Assembly: GCA_944325245.1 (NCBI GenBank)
Contig: CALUZM010000016.1
Location: 1 to 39,030, forward strand
DNA from: an uncultured Massilimicrobiota sp.
Lineage (GTDB): Bacteria > Bacillota_I > Bacilli_A > Erysipelotrichales > Coprobacillaceae
DNA: 39,030 bases
Direction: 5' to 3'
In this document: positions 1 through 7,260 of the stretch, one piece after another
How the letters are laid out: each line of letters opens with the position of its first letter
How positions within the stretch are numbered: the first letter of the stretch is position 1
The notes under the pieces: model-generated
Seen by the model: only the letters and a program-made list of their open reading frames with translations
Told to the model about the DNA's origin: nothing
Database searches by the model: none
Translations under genes and position numbers: made by a program

Positions 1-365
1 TGATTTTGTGAAGGAAAATGTCCTTCTTTTAATGTAATTGCACAAAAATCATAAAAGCCTTCATCACCAAAACCAATTCTATTTTGATTTTGTTCTCCTG
101 CCACATACATCAGATGAACTTCACCATTGTCAAAGTCACCTATATCTTTTTTTAATCCTTCATAATCTTGAACATAATAAGCGTTGTACCATGATCCATA
201 ATACTTTTCATTATAAAATCTATGCATTTGATGATAGGACTGTGTGCCAATAATATAAGTATGAAAGGCTAATGTCATCACAAAGATGAATACACACATA
301 AAAAGATATTGACTTTTATGAACTTTGACTTGGCAATATGCCAATTGAAATATCGTCTTATTCAT
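1..365 (-). CDS. FtsX-like ABC transporter permease, N-terminal part (cut by window edge)
   Basis: The first 121 codons are open to the left edge, so the gene continues outside the window. The protein begins MNKTIFQLAYCQVKVHKSQY, then a membrane segment at about residues 20-42, then the start of an extracytoplasmic domain. It is a close copy of the permease starting at 2653: the first 50 or so residues and the stretch GDEGFYDFCAITLKEGHFPS are almost identical, while about 40 residues between them have diverged. The ATG follows AGGGAGGGATAT, a strong ribosome site. In this family the permease works with a MacB/BceA-type ATPase to handle antimicrobial peptides or lipids; substrate unknown. It is the second copy in a tandem duplication. 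Whether it is intact cannot be judged here. Confidence 0.75.
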   Translation of the reverse strand, partial: MNKTIFQLAYCQVKVHKSQYLFMCVFIFVMTLAFHTYIIGTQSYHQMHRFYNEKYYGSWYNAYYVQDYEGLKKDIGDFDNGEVHLMYVAGEQNQNRIGFGDEGFYDFCAITLKEGHFPSQN

Positions 366-392
366 ATCCCTTCCCTCCTTGTCAATATCTTA

Positions 393-543
393 TCATTCGT
401 AACTTAAATGCCAGTGACTTCTATAATTTTTCTCGGTGAAAATTTTAGGAAGATAAATTTTAAAAACTGCACCATTTTGATTGTATATATGAACACTGCC
501 ATGATGAGCTTCTATAATCCCTTTGACTATGGACATATCAATA
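393..543 (-). pseudogene. Histidine kinase C-terminal remnant (duplicated copy)
   Basis: The reading frame encodes MSIVKGIIEAHHGSVHIYNQ and then NGAVFKIYLPKIF, matching the last 40 residues of the intact kinase at 2709-3707. Only this tail survives: the histidine box, N box and most ATP-binding motifs are missing. A one-base loss in the A-run near the end shifts the frame, so the original stop is passed and the product gains the tail TEKNYRSHWHLSYE. The spacing from this tail to the next permease copy is the same as in the intact set. It is therefore the relic of a second kinase copy whose front was deleted. The junction to the ATPase scrap is at about 544. Confidence 0.75.
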
Positions 544-544
544 T

Positions 545-649
545 ATAAATAATGTACCGCCACTGGTTCCAACCACAGCCACAAAAAACCTTTTTCAATC
601 TCAATAGAAATATTCTTAATCATATCTCCCCTGTTTTCATCATATCCAT
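545..649 (-). pseudogene. ABC transporter ATPase N-terminal remnant
   Basis: A ribosome site (AAGGAAGA) precedes an ATG that reads MDMMKTGEI then stop. The overlapping next frame reads IKNISIEIEKG, and one more frameshift gives FVAVVGTSGGT. Together these match the start of MacB/BceA-type ATPases, whose usual form is YKTGEI, then ALKNVSLEIEKG, then EFVAIVGTSGSGKST. The Walker A loop is truncated (GTSGGT in place of GTSGSGKST), and the gene then runs straight into the kinase tail. The gene order would have been regulator, kinase, permease, ATPase, so this is probably the lost energy subunit of the cassette. The remnant is short, so the family call rests on about 30 residues. Confidence 0.6.
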
Positions 650-678
650 AAGTTCTTCCTTAAATTTTTTTCAAATGA

Positions 679-1758
679 TTATATTAATCCATCTCCATTA
701 TCAATATTCATTAAATCATTCCATAACACATATAATGGCACAATATAAATAAACATACATATACCTAAACATATGAAACTCATAATAAGAAATTCTCTTA
801 TAGGAATATAAAGAATATCAAGATAAGATTCTTCCAATAAAATCAAAGCGATATTGATAATATTGATAATGATAAAAGAATAGAGCCCTTTTTCTAATTC
901 TTTGATTAACATTTCTCTTTTTGTCATTCCTATAATTCTCATCATCATATAATCTCTTTGATGATTCAGTAGATAATTTTTATTCAAGTAATAACATAGA
1001 ACAAAAAACATAATCAAACCAATAACCATCATTTCATTATCTACAAGAAGTGGTATTTCTTCAATTGAGCTTATATAAAATGTGACCTCCTGCATTCCCA
1101 TATCATAGATGGATATATCTTGAATATCAGCATCTTCAATCATTTGTAAATATTGATCACGCTTTTCAAAATTATCATACCAGATACATAATACAGGATT
1201 GGATGATGAAAACATTTTATCAAAAGCTTCTTTCTTCATAAAAATTTCGCCATTAATAAACCAGTAATTAAAATTATTAAAATCATTATATTTATCTCTT
1301 TCGATAGTATATGACTGTACCATTCCTGTAATATAAAAATCATGATTTTCTATTTTTATAGTCTCTCCTATTGGTATACTTGTATATTCGTTCACTAAAA
1401 CTTCATTTTCATTTTGAGGATATGTCCCTTTTATTTTTGCTTTTTTCATAAATTCATCATTAAGTTTTGTGATTTGTGATGATGATGATGAACCTGCAGA
1501 AGATGATTCATAAGCAGCATCTTGATAAGAATACTCATATATTTCAGGAAAATCAAGTTTTTCAAGTTGCTTTAACTGATCCATATCCCCTTCTATCTCA
1601 AGATAATAAGTATTTTTACAATCGTAGATATCACTCTCCGGTTTCAATATTCCCTCGTTATATCCTTTGATTATTTGATTTATCAACAAAGGTACACTAC
1701 ATAAACAAATTAATGTCATAAATAAAGCATTCCTGTGATAACGATATATAATAAACAA
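679..1758 (-). CDS. FtsX-like permease, C-terminal half (probably split from the upstream ORF)
   Basis: The 359-residue frame has one membrane segment near residues 12-30, an extracytoplasmic domain to about residue 235, and three more membrane segments (about 242-262, 290-310, 325-350). This is the layout of the second half of a long FtsX/BceB-type permease. It overlaps the upstream frame by 62 bases in another phase. It opens directly after a TGA with a TTG and has no ribosome site there; the next ATG, 13 codons in, has none either. The stretch YHRNALFMTLICLCSVPLL aligns in style with the start of the upstream half. I read the pair as one permease broken by a frameshift, with loss of the fourth membrane segment of the first half. 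Translation from an internal start cannot be excluded. Confidence 0.6.
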   Translation of the reverse strand: MFIIYRYHRNALFMTLICLCSVPLLINQIIKGYNEGILKPESDIYDCKNTYYLEIEGDMDQLKQLEKLDFPEIYEYSYQDAAYESSSAGSSSSSQITKLNDEFMKKAKIKGTYPQNENEVLVNEYTSIPIGETIKIENHDFYITGMVQSYTIERDKYNDFNNFNYWFINGEIFMKKEAFDKMFSSSNPVLCIWYDNFEKRDQYLQMIEDADIQDISIYDMGMQEVTFYISSIEEIPLLVDNEMMVIGLIMFFVLCYYLNKNYLLNHQRDYMMMRIIGMTKREMLIKELEKGLYSFIIINIINIALILLEESYLDILYIPIREFLIMSFICLGICMFIYIVPLYVLWNDLMNIDNGDGLI

Positions 1759-2653
1759 TCAAATAGGAAAATAATGGTGCTAGGAGAGTTGCTAATAATA
1801 TGGAAAGAACACTACACAAGGCAATTTCATACATTTCCATAAGAAAAAGTTGTTTGGTTGTCATCCCAATCCCTTTCAGTAAGGCAAATTCTTTAACGCG
1901 CCTTTTTAAAAGCGTTGTTGTCAAAGCAATTAATGATACAGCGATTAAAAGGCCTGCCTGTAAAAAGACACCAAGATTAGCGGAAATTGTATGAAAATCA
2001 TTCCATATTTCATTATGATTATATCCATAAATATTGGCATTTTCTTCTATATAATAAGAATCATTGTCGACTAATTTTTGAGGTGAATAATATAATGAGT
2101 CACAATACATATTGACTTCCAAATAATTATCTTGCGGTGAAGTGTAAATATCACAGAAAATATTCTGAGAATTATGGACAATCCCTACAACTTTCATTTT
2201 TTGTGATGTCCCTAAAATATCCACTTCAACAAGATCATTAATTTGATAGGGCAATTGATCACTCACCACAATTTCATGATTTTGTGAAGGAAAATGTCCT
2301 TCTTTTAATGTAATTGCACAAAAATCATAAAAGCCTTCATCACCAAAACCAATATCAAAACCATCATCAGTTTGTCCTAACATATACATAAAATGATACT
2401 TTATGTTCTGTTTATCAGCGATTTCTTCTTTTAATAAATCAAACTCTTCTCCATTTTGAAAATTATACTTTATATACCATGATCCATAATACTTTTCATT
2501 ATAAGCTTTATGCATTTGATAATAGGACTGTGTGCCAATAATATAAGTATGAAAGGCTAACGTCATCACAAAGATGAATACACACATAAAAAGATATTGA
2601 CTTTTATGAACTTTGACTTGGCGATATGCCAATTGAAATATCGTCTTATTCAT
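1697..2653 (-). CDS. FtsX-like permease, N-terminal half (probably frameshifted)
   Basis: The 318-residue product starts MNKTIFQLAYRQVKVHKSQY after a strong GGGAAAGA/GGAGG region. It has a membrane segment at about 20-42, an extracytoplasmic domain to about 225, then the FtsX core with segments at about 228-250 and 272-300. The cytoplasmic loop LLKGIGMTTKQLF between them is typical of FtsX permeases, which carry a lipoprotein- or peptide-transport mechanism driven by a partner ATPase. The expected fourth segment is missing: the frame ends in an unrelated tail and the family pattern resumes in another phase at 679-1758. It lies 55 bases after the histidine kinase gene, as in Bce-type modules, but with no intact ATPase nearby. 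Activity is doubtful. Confidence 0.65.
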   Translation of the reverse strand: MNKTIFQLAYRQVKVHKSQYLFMCVFIFVMTLAFHTYIIGTQSYYQMHKAYNEKYYGSWYIKYNFQNGEEFDLLKEEIADKQNIKYHFMYMLGQTDDGFDIGFGDEGFYDFCAITLKEGHFPSQNHEIVVSDQLPYQINDLVEVDILGTSQKMKVVGIVHNSQNIFCDIYTSPQDNYLEVNMYCDSLYYSPQKLVDNDSYYIEENANIYGYNHNEIWNDFHTISANLGVFLQAGLLIAVSLIALTTTLLKRRVKEFALLKGIGMTTKQLFLMEMYEIALCSVLSILLATLLAPLFSYLIVYYISLSQECFIYDINLFM

Positions 2654-2708
2654 ATTCTTTCCCTCCTTGTCAATATCTTATCATTCGTAACTTAAATACC
2701 AGTGACTT

Positions 2709-3707
2709 TTATAATTTTTTCTTGGCGAAAATTTTAGGAAGATAAATTTCAAAAACTGCACCATTTTGATTGTATATATGAATACTGCCGTGATGAGCTT
2801 CTATAATCTCTTTAACCATGGACATACCAATACCAATCCCATTTTTTTGTTTATTTTGACCACGATAGAAACGTTCAAAGATATGTTTTAAATCCTCTTT
2901 TGAAAAGCCTTGTCCATAATCTCTTATAACAATACGAATCAGTGTTTCTGTTTCATCAATATGAATATCCACAGTCTGATGTTGACTATATTCTATACAA
3001 TTCTTTAAAATATTAATCAAGGCTTCTTTAAACCATTTATAATCACACATGATATTTGTAATAGTCGTTTGTAAATGAATATAGGCATCATGTTGAGTTA
3101 TTAAATAATCCAGATCATTTTCAATATCTTCAATCATCATCGTGATATCTTCTAATTGAAAATGAAATTGAATGCTATGAGAATCTAATAAAGCTAATGT
3201 CAATAAATCATTGACTAATGTTTCAATCTTTAAAGTCTGTTGATAAATATGTTGAACTTTCAATAATTCTTGTCCCTGTAAGCAATCCATTAACATTTCT
3301 TCATTTAAACGCATTGATGTCATAGGTGTTTTTAACTGATGTGAAATATTTTCAATATAATCTTTTAATTTGATCTGTTCCTGTGACATCGTATGCAATA
3401 AGGCATGATACCTTTTTTGAAGTGCTGCTAATTGGAAAGACAATATACTGATATTTCCTTCACCATCAATGGGTGACATTGGCTGATCTTCTATAATGTT
3501 TTCACATTGTTGAATCAGATATGACATCTGCTTTTGAGAATGCTGATAGATGATATAAAAAAGAATGCCTAAACCTATCAATAGAATCATAAAGCAGAGC
3601 CAAAGGATTTGAAAATCATTCATCAAAATAAAACTTAATAAACAAAAAATAATGATATAAAAAAGTATCATTATTTTCAAAGCATAGACATTTATTTTTG
3701 AATCCAT
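2709..3707 (-). CDS. Intramembrane-sensing histidine kinase
   Basis: The 332-residue protein has two membrane segments (about 10-30 and 34-54) joined by a loop of a few residues, the hallmark of BceS-like intramembrane sensors that detect the state of a partner transporter. The dimerisation/phosphoacceptor box reads ENISHQLKTPMTSM with His123. The ATP-binding domain has the N box LINILKNCIEYS, the G1 box IRDYGQGFS, the F box IFERFYRG and the G2 box NGIGIGMSMVKEI, so all catalytic elements are present. It overlaps the response regulator gene by 16 bases. Its likely job is to phosphorylate that regulator in response to a peptide antibiotic or envelope stress; the ligand is inferred from family only. 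Its partner transporter looks broken. Confidence 0.85.
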   Translation of the reverse strand: MDSKINVYALKIMILFYIIIFCLLSFILMNDFQILWLCFMILLIGLGILFYIIYQHSQKQMSYLIQQCENIIEDQPMSPIDGEGNISILSFQLAALQKRYHALLHTMSQEQIKLKDYIENISHQLKTPMTSMRLNEEMLMDCLQGQELLKVQHIYQQTLKIETLVNDLLTLALLDSHSIQFHFQLEDITMMIEDIENDLDYLITQHDAYIHLQTTITNIMCDYKWFKEALINILKNCIEYSQHQTVDIHIDETETLIRIVIRDYGQGFSKEDLKHIFERFYRGQNKQKNGIGIGMSMVKEIIEAHHGSIHIYNQNGAVFEIYLPKIFAKKKL

Positions 3708-4357
3708 CGATATCCCACCCCTCTGATTGTTTCAATATAAGAACCATGATACGTCCCTATTTTTTCTCTTAATCTTTTCATATGTACCGATAATGTATTA
3801 TCTTCTAATTCATGTCCAGTTAACTGTTCAATCATCATCAAAAGCTGTTGACGTGTCACAACAATGCCCTGATGTTGAATCAGATGAACCAGAATATAAT
3901 AAGGAATTAATCCTAAATCTATGTATTTCCCTTGTTTATAAACCTGATAAGACTGTGTATTGATTTTTAAATCAGCTGTATAGATTATATCTTCATTGAT
4001 AGGTATTCTTCTTATCAATGCTTCAATTCTCGCTAAAAGTTCCTTGATTCCAAAAGGTTTACAGACATAATCATCCCCACCAGCATTCAATCCTTCAACA
4101 ATGGTTTCTTCATCATTTCGGCATGTTAAAAAGAGGATAGGCATAGAATACTTTCCACGAATCTGTCGACATAAGGCAATACCATTGCCTCCAGGCAACT
4201 GAATATCTAATATAATTAAATGAATATCATCACAAACCTTATTCACTGCATCCTGATAATGATAAGCCTGTATCACATGATATCCTTTTGTTTCTAATAT
4301 TTCTTTTAATGATAATTGAATATTTTCATCATCTTCTACAATCATTATTGTTTTCAT
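3692..4357 (-). CDS. OmpR/PhoB-family response regulator
   Basis: The product is 221 residues from the chosen start MKTIMIVEDD, which follows GGTGGTTAAC; an in-frame ATG six codons upstream has no ribosome site. The receiver domain (about 1-115) has the acidic pair EDD near residues 8-10, phosphoacceptor Asp51 in LIILDIQLPGGNG, and the conserved Lys in DDYVCKPFGIKEL. The C-terminal part (about 125-220) is a winged-helix DNA-binding domain ending SYIETIRGVGYRW. It is first in the cassette and paired with the overlapping kinase gene. By analogy with BceR it should control the neighbouring transporter genes. A TAAAAT box just upstream of the start could be its -10, but no good -35 is visible. 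Confidence 0.88.
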   Translation of the reverse strand: MKTIMIVEDDENIQLSLKEILETKGYHVIQAYHYQDAVNKVCDDIHLIILDIQLPGGNGIALCRQIRGKYSMPILFLTCRNDEETIVEGLNAGGDDYVCKPFGIKELLARIEALIRRIPINEDIIYTADLKINTQSYQVYKQGKYIDLGLIPYYILVHLIQHQGIVVTRQQLLMMIEQLTGHELEDNTLSVHMKRLREKIGTYHGSYIETIRGVGYRWIQK

Positions 4358-4395
4358 GTTAACCACCATTTTCATTTTAGCATAGAAAAGTGAAA

Positions 4396-4428
4396 TAAAA
4401 ATGAAAAAGATGAGATTTCTCCCATCTT
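4396..4428 (-). terminator. Rho-independent terminator of metNIQ
   Basis: AAGATG and CATCTT pair across a short loop, with a mismatch and two further pairs inside. On the minus strand the stem is followed by a T-rich run. The stem overlaps the metQ stop codon. Confidence 0.65.
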
Positions 4429-5251
4429 AGTCTACCATGACAACTGCACCTTTATATTCTTTATCAACAAATTCTTTAATTTCATCAGATTTTAAGACTT
4501 CAATTAAAGCTTTAATCTTTTCATCATTTTCATGTCCTTCTTGAACAGCCACAATATTAATATAAGGATTATCTTCATTAACTTGTTCAATGATTAAAGC
4601 ATCTTCAGTTGGATTTAAACCACCTTGTAAAGCATAGTTTCCATTAATAGCAACCAAATCACCTTCACCATTATTAAATGTTGTCGCAAGTAATTCCGGT
4701 TTAACTTCTGTAAATGTTAAGTTTTTAGGATTAGATGTAATATCTTTTGTTGTAGCTTCAAGACGTTCTACATTATCATTGATTTCAATGATTCCTGCAT
4801 CTTCTAAGATTCCTAAAATTCTTCCATGATCAGCAACAGAGTTAGAAATAATAACTTCTGCATTGTCTGGAATATCTTGAATATCTTTGATTGTTTTTGA
4901 ATAGAATCCAAATGGTTCTAAATGAATCCCTGCTGCTTCAACAATTTTATAACCATGTTCAGCTACTTCTCCTTCAAAGAATGGTCGATGTTGGAAATAA
5001 TTGGCATCAACTTCACCTTCATCTAAAGCTTTGTTGAAGATGTAATAATCATCTAAAACTTTAATGTTTAAATCAATATCATATCTTTCTTTTAATATTG
5101 GTTTGGCTTCTTCTAAAATCTTAGAATGTGGGTCCAATGTAGCTGAAACAGTTAAAGTTTTATCATCACGAGAAGCACTGTCTCCACCTCCACATCCTGT
5201 TAAACTTACAGCTAAAAATAATGCACAAAGACTTAATAATAATTTTTTCAT
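4427..5251 (-). CDS. metQ: Methionine ABC transporter substrate-binding lipoprotein MetQ
   Basis: The 274-residue product starts with a lipoprotein signal (MKKLLLSLCALFLAVSLTGC), so the mature protein is anchored at Cys20. The rest matches the NlpA/MetQ family: TLTVSATLDPHSKILE near the N-terminus, DANYFQHRPF (about residues 80-90), and the C-terminal KSDEIKEFVDKEYKGAVV. MetQ binds D- or L-methionine outside the membrane and hands it to MetI. It is the last gene of metN-metI-metQ, 14 bases after metI, and the T-box leader of the operon supports methionine as ligand. Members of this family also bind other small molecules, so the ligand is inferred from context. Confidence 0.88.
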   Translation of the reverse strand: MKKLLLSLCALFLAVSLTGCGGGDSASRDDKTLTVSATLDPHSKILEEAKPILKERYDIDLNIKVLDDYYIFNKALDEGEVDANYFQHRPFFEGEVAEHGYKIVEAAGIHLEPFGFYSKTIKDIQDIPDNAEVIISNSVADHGRILGILEDAGIIEINDNVERLEATTKDITSNPKNLTFTEVKPELLATTFNNGEGDLVAINGNYALQGGLNPTEDALIIEQVNEDNPYINIVAVQEGHENDEKIKALIEVLKSDEIKEFVDKEYKGAVVMVD

Positions 5252-5265
5252 AAATGTTTTCCTCC

Positions 5266-5931
5266 CTATCTCTTATCAATTCTTTTCACTATTAAATCAC
5301 CAATAATCTGTATCACAAAGACAATCACCAAAACAAAGAATGTCGCGGTATACATGACTGGCATATTTTGCCTCGCATAACCATACATATAGGCTAAGTT
5401 TCCTAAACCACCAGCCCCAATACATCCAGCCATTGCCGTATATCCTACCAGAGAAATTCCCATGACTGTAATACTTGAAACAAGAGCTGGTTTCGCTTCT
5501 GGAATCAGAACTTTTGTAATAATTTGCCAATTACTGGCTCCCATGGCTTTACTGGCTTCAATGGTTCCTTTATCAATTTCACTTAAGGCAATCATACACA
5601 TACGCGCATAGAATGGGGCACTGGATAAAATCAAAGCAGGTAGTGCTCCTTTAACTCCTAACATCGTTCCCATGATGGCCATTGTGAATTGTAAAAGCAA
5701 GAAAATTAAAATAATAAATGGAATTGCTCTAAACAGATTGACAATGAAATCTAAGATACGATGAACAACCTTTTGAGGATAAAGTCCATCTTCTTTGGTA
5801 ATATAAAGAATAATTCCTAAAATAAATCCTAATATCACTGCAATCACTAATGAAATGATTGTCATCAATAATGTTTCTTGAATTGCAACAACCATAGCAT
5901 CCCAATCAATTTCACTTAAGAATTCATTCAT
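5266..5931 (-). CDS. metI: Methionine ABC transporter permease MetI
   Basis: The 221-residue membrane protein has about five hydrophobic segments. It carries the ATPase-contact loop KAMGASNWQIITKVLIPEAK (about residues 132-151), the EAA-type motif typical of MetI, followed by a hydrophobic SLVGYTAMAGCIGAGGLGNL. This is the usual length for MetI (about 215-220). It forms the channel for MetN and MetQ in the cytoplasmic membrane. Its start lies one base after the metN stop, so translation is probably coupled. Confidence 0.9.
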   Translation of the reverse strand: MNEFLSEIDWDAMVVAIQETLLMTIISLVIAVILGFILGIILYITKEDGLYPQKVVHRILDFIVNLFRAIPFIILIFLLLQFTMAIMGTMLGVKGALPALILSSAPFYARMCMIALSEIDKGTIEASKAMGASNWQIITKVLIPEAKPALVSSITVMGISLVGYTAMAGCIGAGGLGNLAYMYGYARQNMPVMYTATFFVLVIVFVIQIIGDLIVKRIDKR

Positions 5932-5932
5932 T

Positions 5933-6952
5933 TTATATCACCTCCACAATCACATGATATTCTTCAAATTGTTTGATAATCTGCTCATAATCTTGAGAAT
6001 TCCCCCCAAGTACATTAATAATCAAAACACCAAATGAACTATCTATGGTATTTGTTAAATTACCTGAGACAATACTAATATCTAATTGGGTCTGTTTCAT
6101 AACACGAGATACAATCGGCTGTCTAGAAATATCTTCATCAAAAGTCAAACGAAGAAGTATGCCATCTGGATATATTTGCTTTAAGTTTTCATTTTGTTTA
6201 TCATCGTCAACCTTACTTGATATATCTCTCACAAAACGTTTCGTAATTGGGTGACGCGGATGTTCAAAGATATCTTTCACACTACCCTCTTCGACAACTT
6301 TTCCTTCACTCATCACTGCAATACGATGGCAAATCTTTTGAACAACTTCCATCTGATGGGTAATCATCACAATCGTAATACCTAATTTTCGATTAATATC
6401 TTTTAGTAAATCTAAAATCTGTTCTGTTGTATCTGGATCCAAGGCACTTGTTGCTTCATCACATAAGAGAATACTTGGATCATTAGCTAATGCTCTAGCA
6501 ATTCCAACACGTTGTTTCTGTCCACCTGATAATTCACTAGGATAGGCATTTTCACGTCCCTGTAACCCAACCAGTTCTATAAGTTCTTTGGCTTTTTGAA
6601 CTCTTTTTGATTTATCAACACCTGCAATTTCTAAAGGTAACTCAATATTTTTTTGAACAGTTCTTGACCATAGTAAGTTAAAATGTTGAAAAATCATTCC
6701 CATCTTTGTACGTCTTTTTCGTAAGTCTTTTGCATCCAATAAAGAAATATCTTCACCATCTATCAAAACTTCTCCACTTGTCTGCTTTTCTAACTGGTTG
6801 ATAATACGTACCAGTGTTGACTTTCCAGCACCACTATATCCAATGACACCAAAGATTTCACCATCTCTGATTGAAAGATTCACATCTTGACAGGCATGAA
6901 TATCACCTTTAGGTGTCTTAAATACTTTTTGAATATGCTTTAATTCAATCAT
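5933..6952 (-). CDS. metN: Methionine ABC transporter ATP-binding protein MetN
   Basis: The 339-residue protein has an ABC ATPase domain (about 1-240) with Walker A GYSGAGKST, signature LSGGQKQR, Walker B ILLCDEATSALD and the switch His in MITHQMEV. A C-terminal NIL domain (about 260-339) follows; in MetN this domain binds methionine and inhibits transport when the cell is full. The start follows AAAGGAGGGGTTGG. It is the first gene of the operon and sits directly downstream of a T-box leader, so expression should rise when uncharged tRNA accumulates, with feedback by the NIL domain as a second control. Confidence 0.92.
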   Translation of the reverse strand: MIELKHIQKVFKTPKGDIHACQDVNLSIRDGEIFGVIGYSGAGKSTLVRIINQLEKQTSGEVLIDGEDISLLDAKDLRKRRTKMGMIFQHFNLLWSRTVQKNIELPLEIAGVDKSKRVQKAKELIELVGLQGRENAYPSELSGGQKQRVGIARALANDPSILLCDEATSALDPDTTEQILDLLKDINRKLGITIVMITHQMEVVQKICHRIAVMSEGKVVEEGSVKDIFEHPRHPITKRFVRDISSKVDDDKQNENLKQIYPDGILLRLTFDEDISRQPIVSRVMKQTQLDISIVSGNLTNTIDSSFGVLIINVLGGNSQDYEQIIKQFEEYHVIVEVI

Positions 6953-6970
6953 CCAACCCCTCCTTTACAA

Positions 6971-7222
6971 ATAAAAAAACTCGTCCATCTAAGGACGAGT
7001 TATAACCCGTGTTACCACCTTAATTCATTGTTGCATCACTACAACAACCTCTTCGAGTACCAACATACTCTAGTACGATAACGGGTACACCCGCCATTAG
7101 CTAAAAATTCACTAATGAAACTCCAAGACCATCTTCATTTATGCCTCAATATTCTTTTCCACCAACCAAGAACTCTCTATAAAATCATCATAAACTACTC
7201 TTCTCTTCACTGTTGTTAATAA
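6971..7222 (-). promoter_or_regulatory. T-box riboswitch leader of metNIQ (methionine type)
   Basis: Read on the minus strand, the leader has the stem I distal motifs AGAGAG and GGTTGGTGG, several middle hairpins (CATTAG/CTAATG, GAGTA/TACTC, TTGTTG/CAACAA), the T-box sequence AAGGTGGTAACACGGG, and a terminator stem ACTCGTCC/GGACGAGT followed by seven T. The likely specifier triplet is ATG at 7132-7130, on the 3' side of stem I after TGAAG. This fits tRNA-Met and the transporter downstream. Uncharged tRNA should stabilise the antiterminator and allow metN transcription. I did not fold the leader, so the exact specifier register is inferred. Confidence 0.88.
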
Positions 7223-7223
7223 T

Positions 7224-7252
7224 ATATTATCTTTTCTATAAAGATTTGTCAA
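7224..7252 (-). promoter_or_regulatory. Sigma-A promoter of the metNIQ T-box leader
   Basis: TTGACA at 7252-7247 and TATAAT-like TAATAT at 7229-7224 are separated by 17 bases. The -35 box begins only nine bases after the stop codon of the metal transporter gene. Confidence 0.85.
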
Positions 7253-7260
7253 ACACTTTT

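Larger units (their letters stand above)
1..544. repeat. Duplicated segment (copy of about 2276-2832)
   Basis: This stretch repeats, in the same orientation, the end of the kinase gene, the kinase-permease spacer and the start of the permease gene. The first 70 bases match 2276-2345 nearly base for base, and the block around the permease start (about 240-420) differs only at scattered positions. Bases 60-190 are diverged. The similarity stops at about 544 next to the ATPase remnant. The unit is therefore a tandem duplication followed by deletion. Confidence 0.8.

Noticed and set aside
38-253. Plus-strand frame of 71 codons
   Set aside because: It lies opposite the duplicated permease frame, which is open, has a ribosome site and matches a paralogue; the plus-strand product is low-complexity His/Leu.
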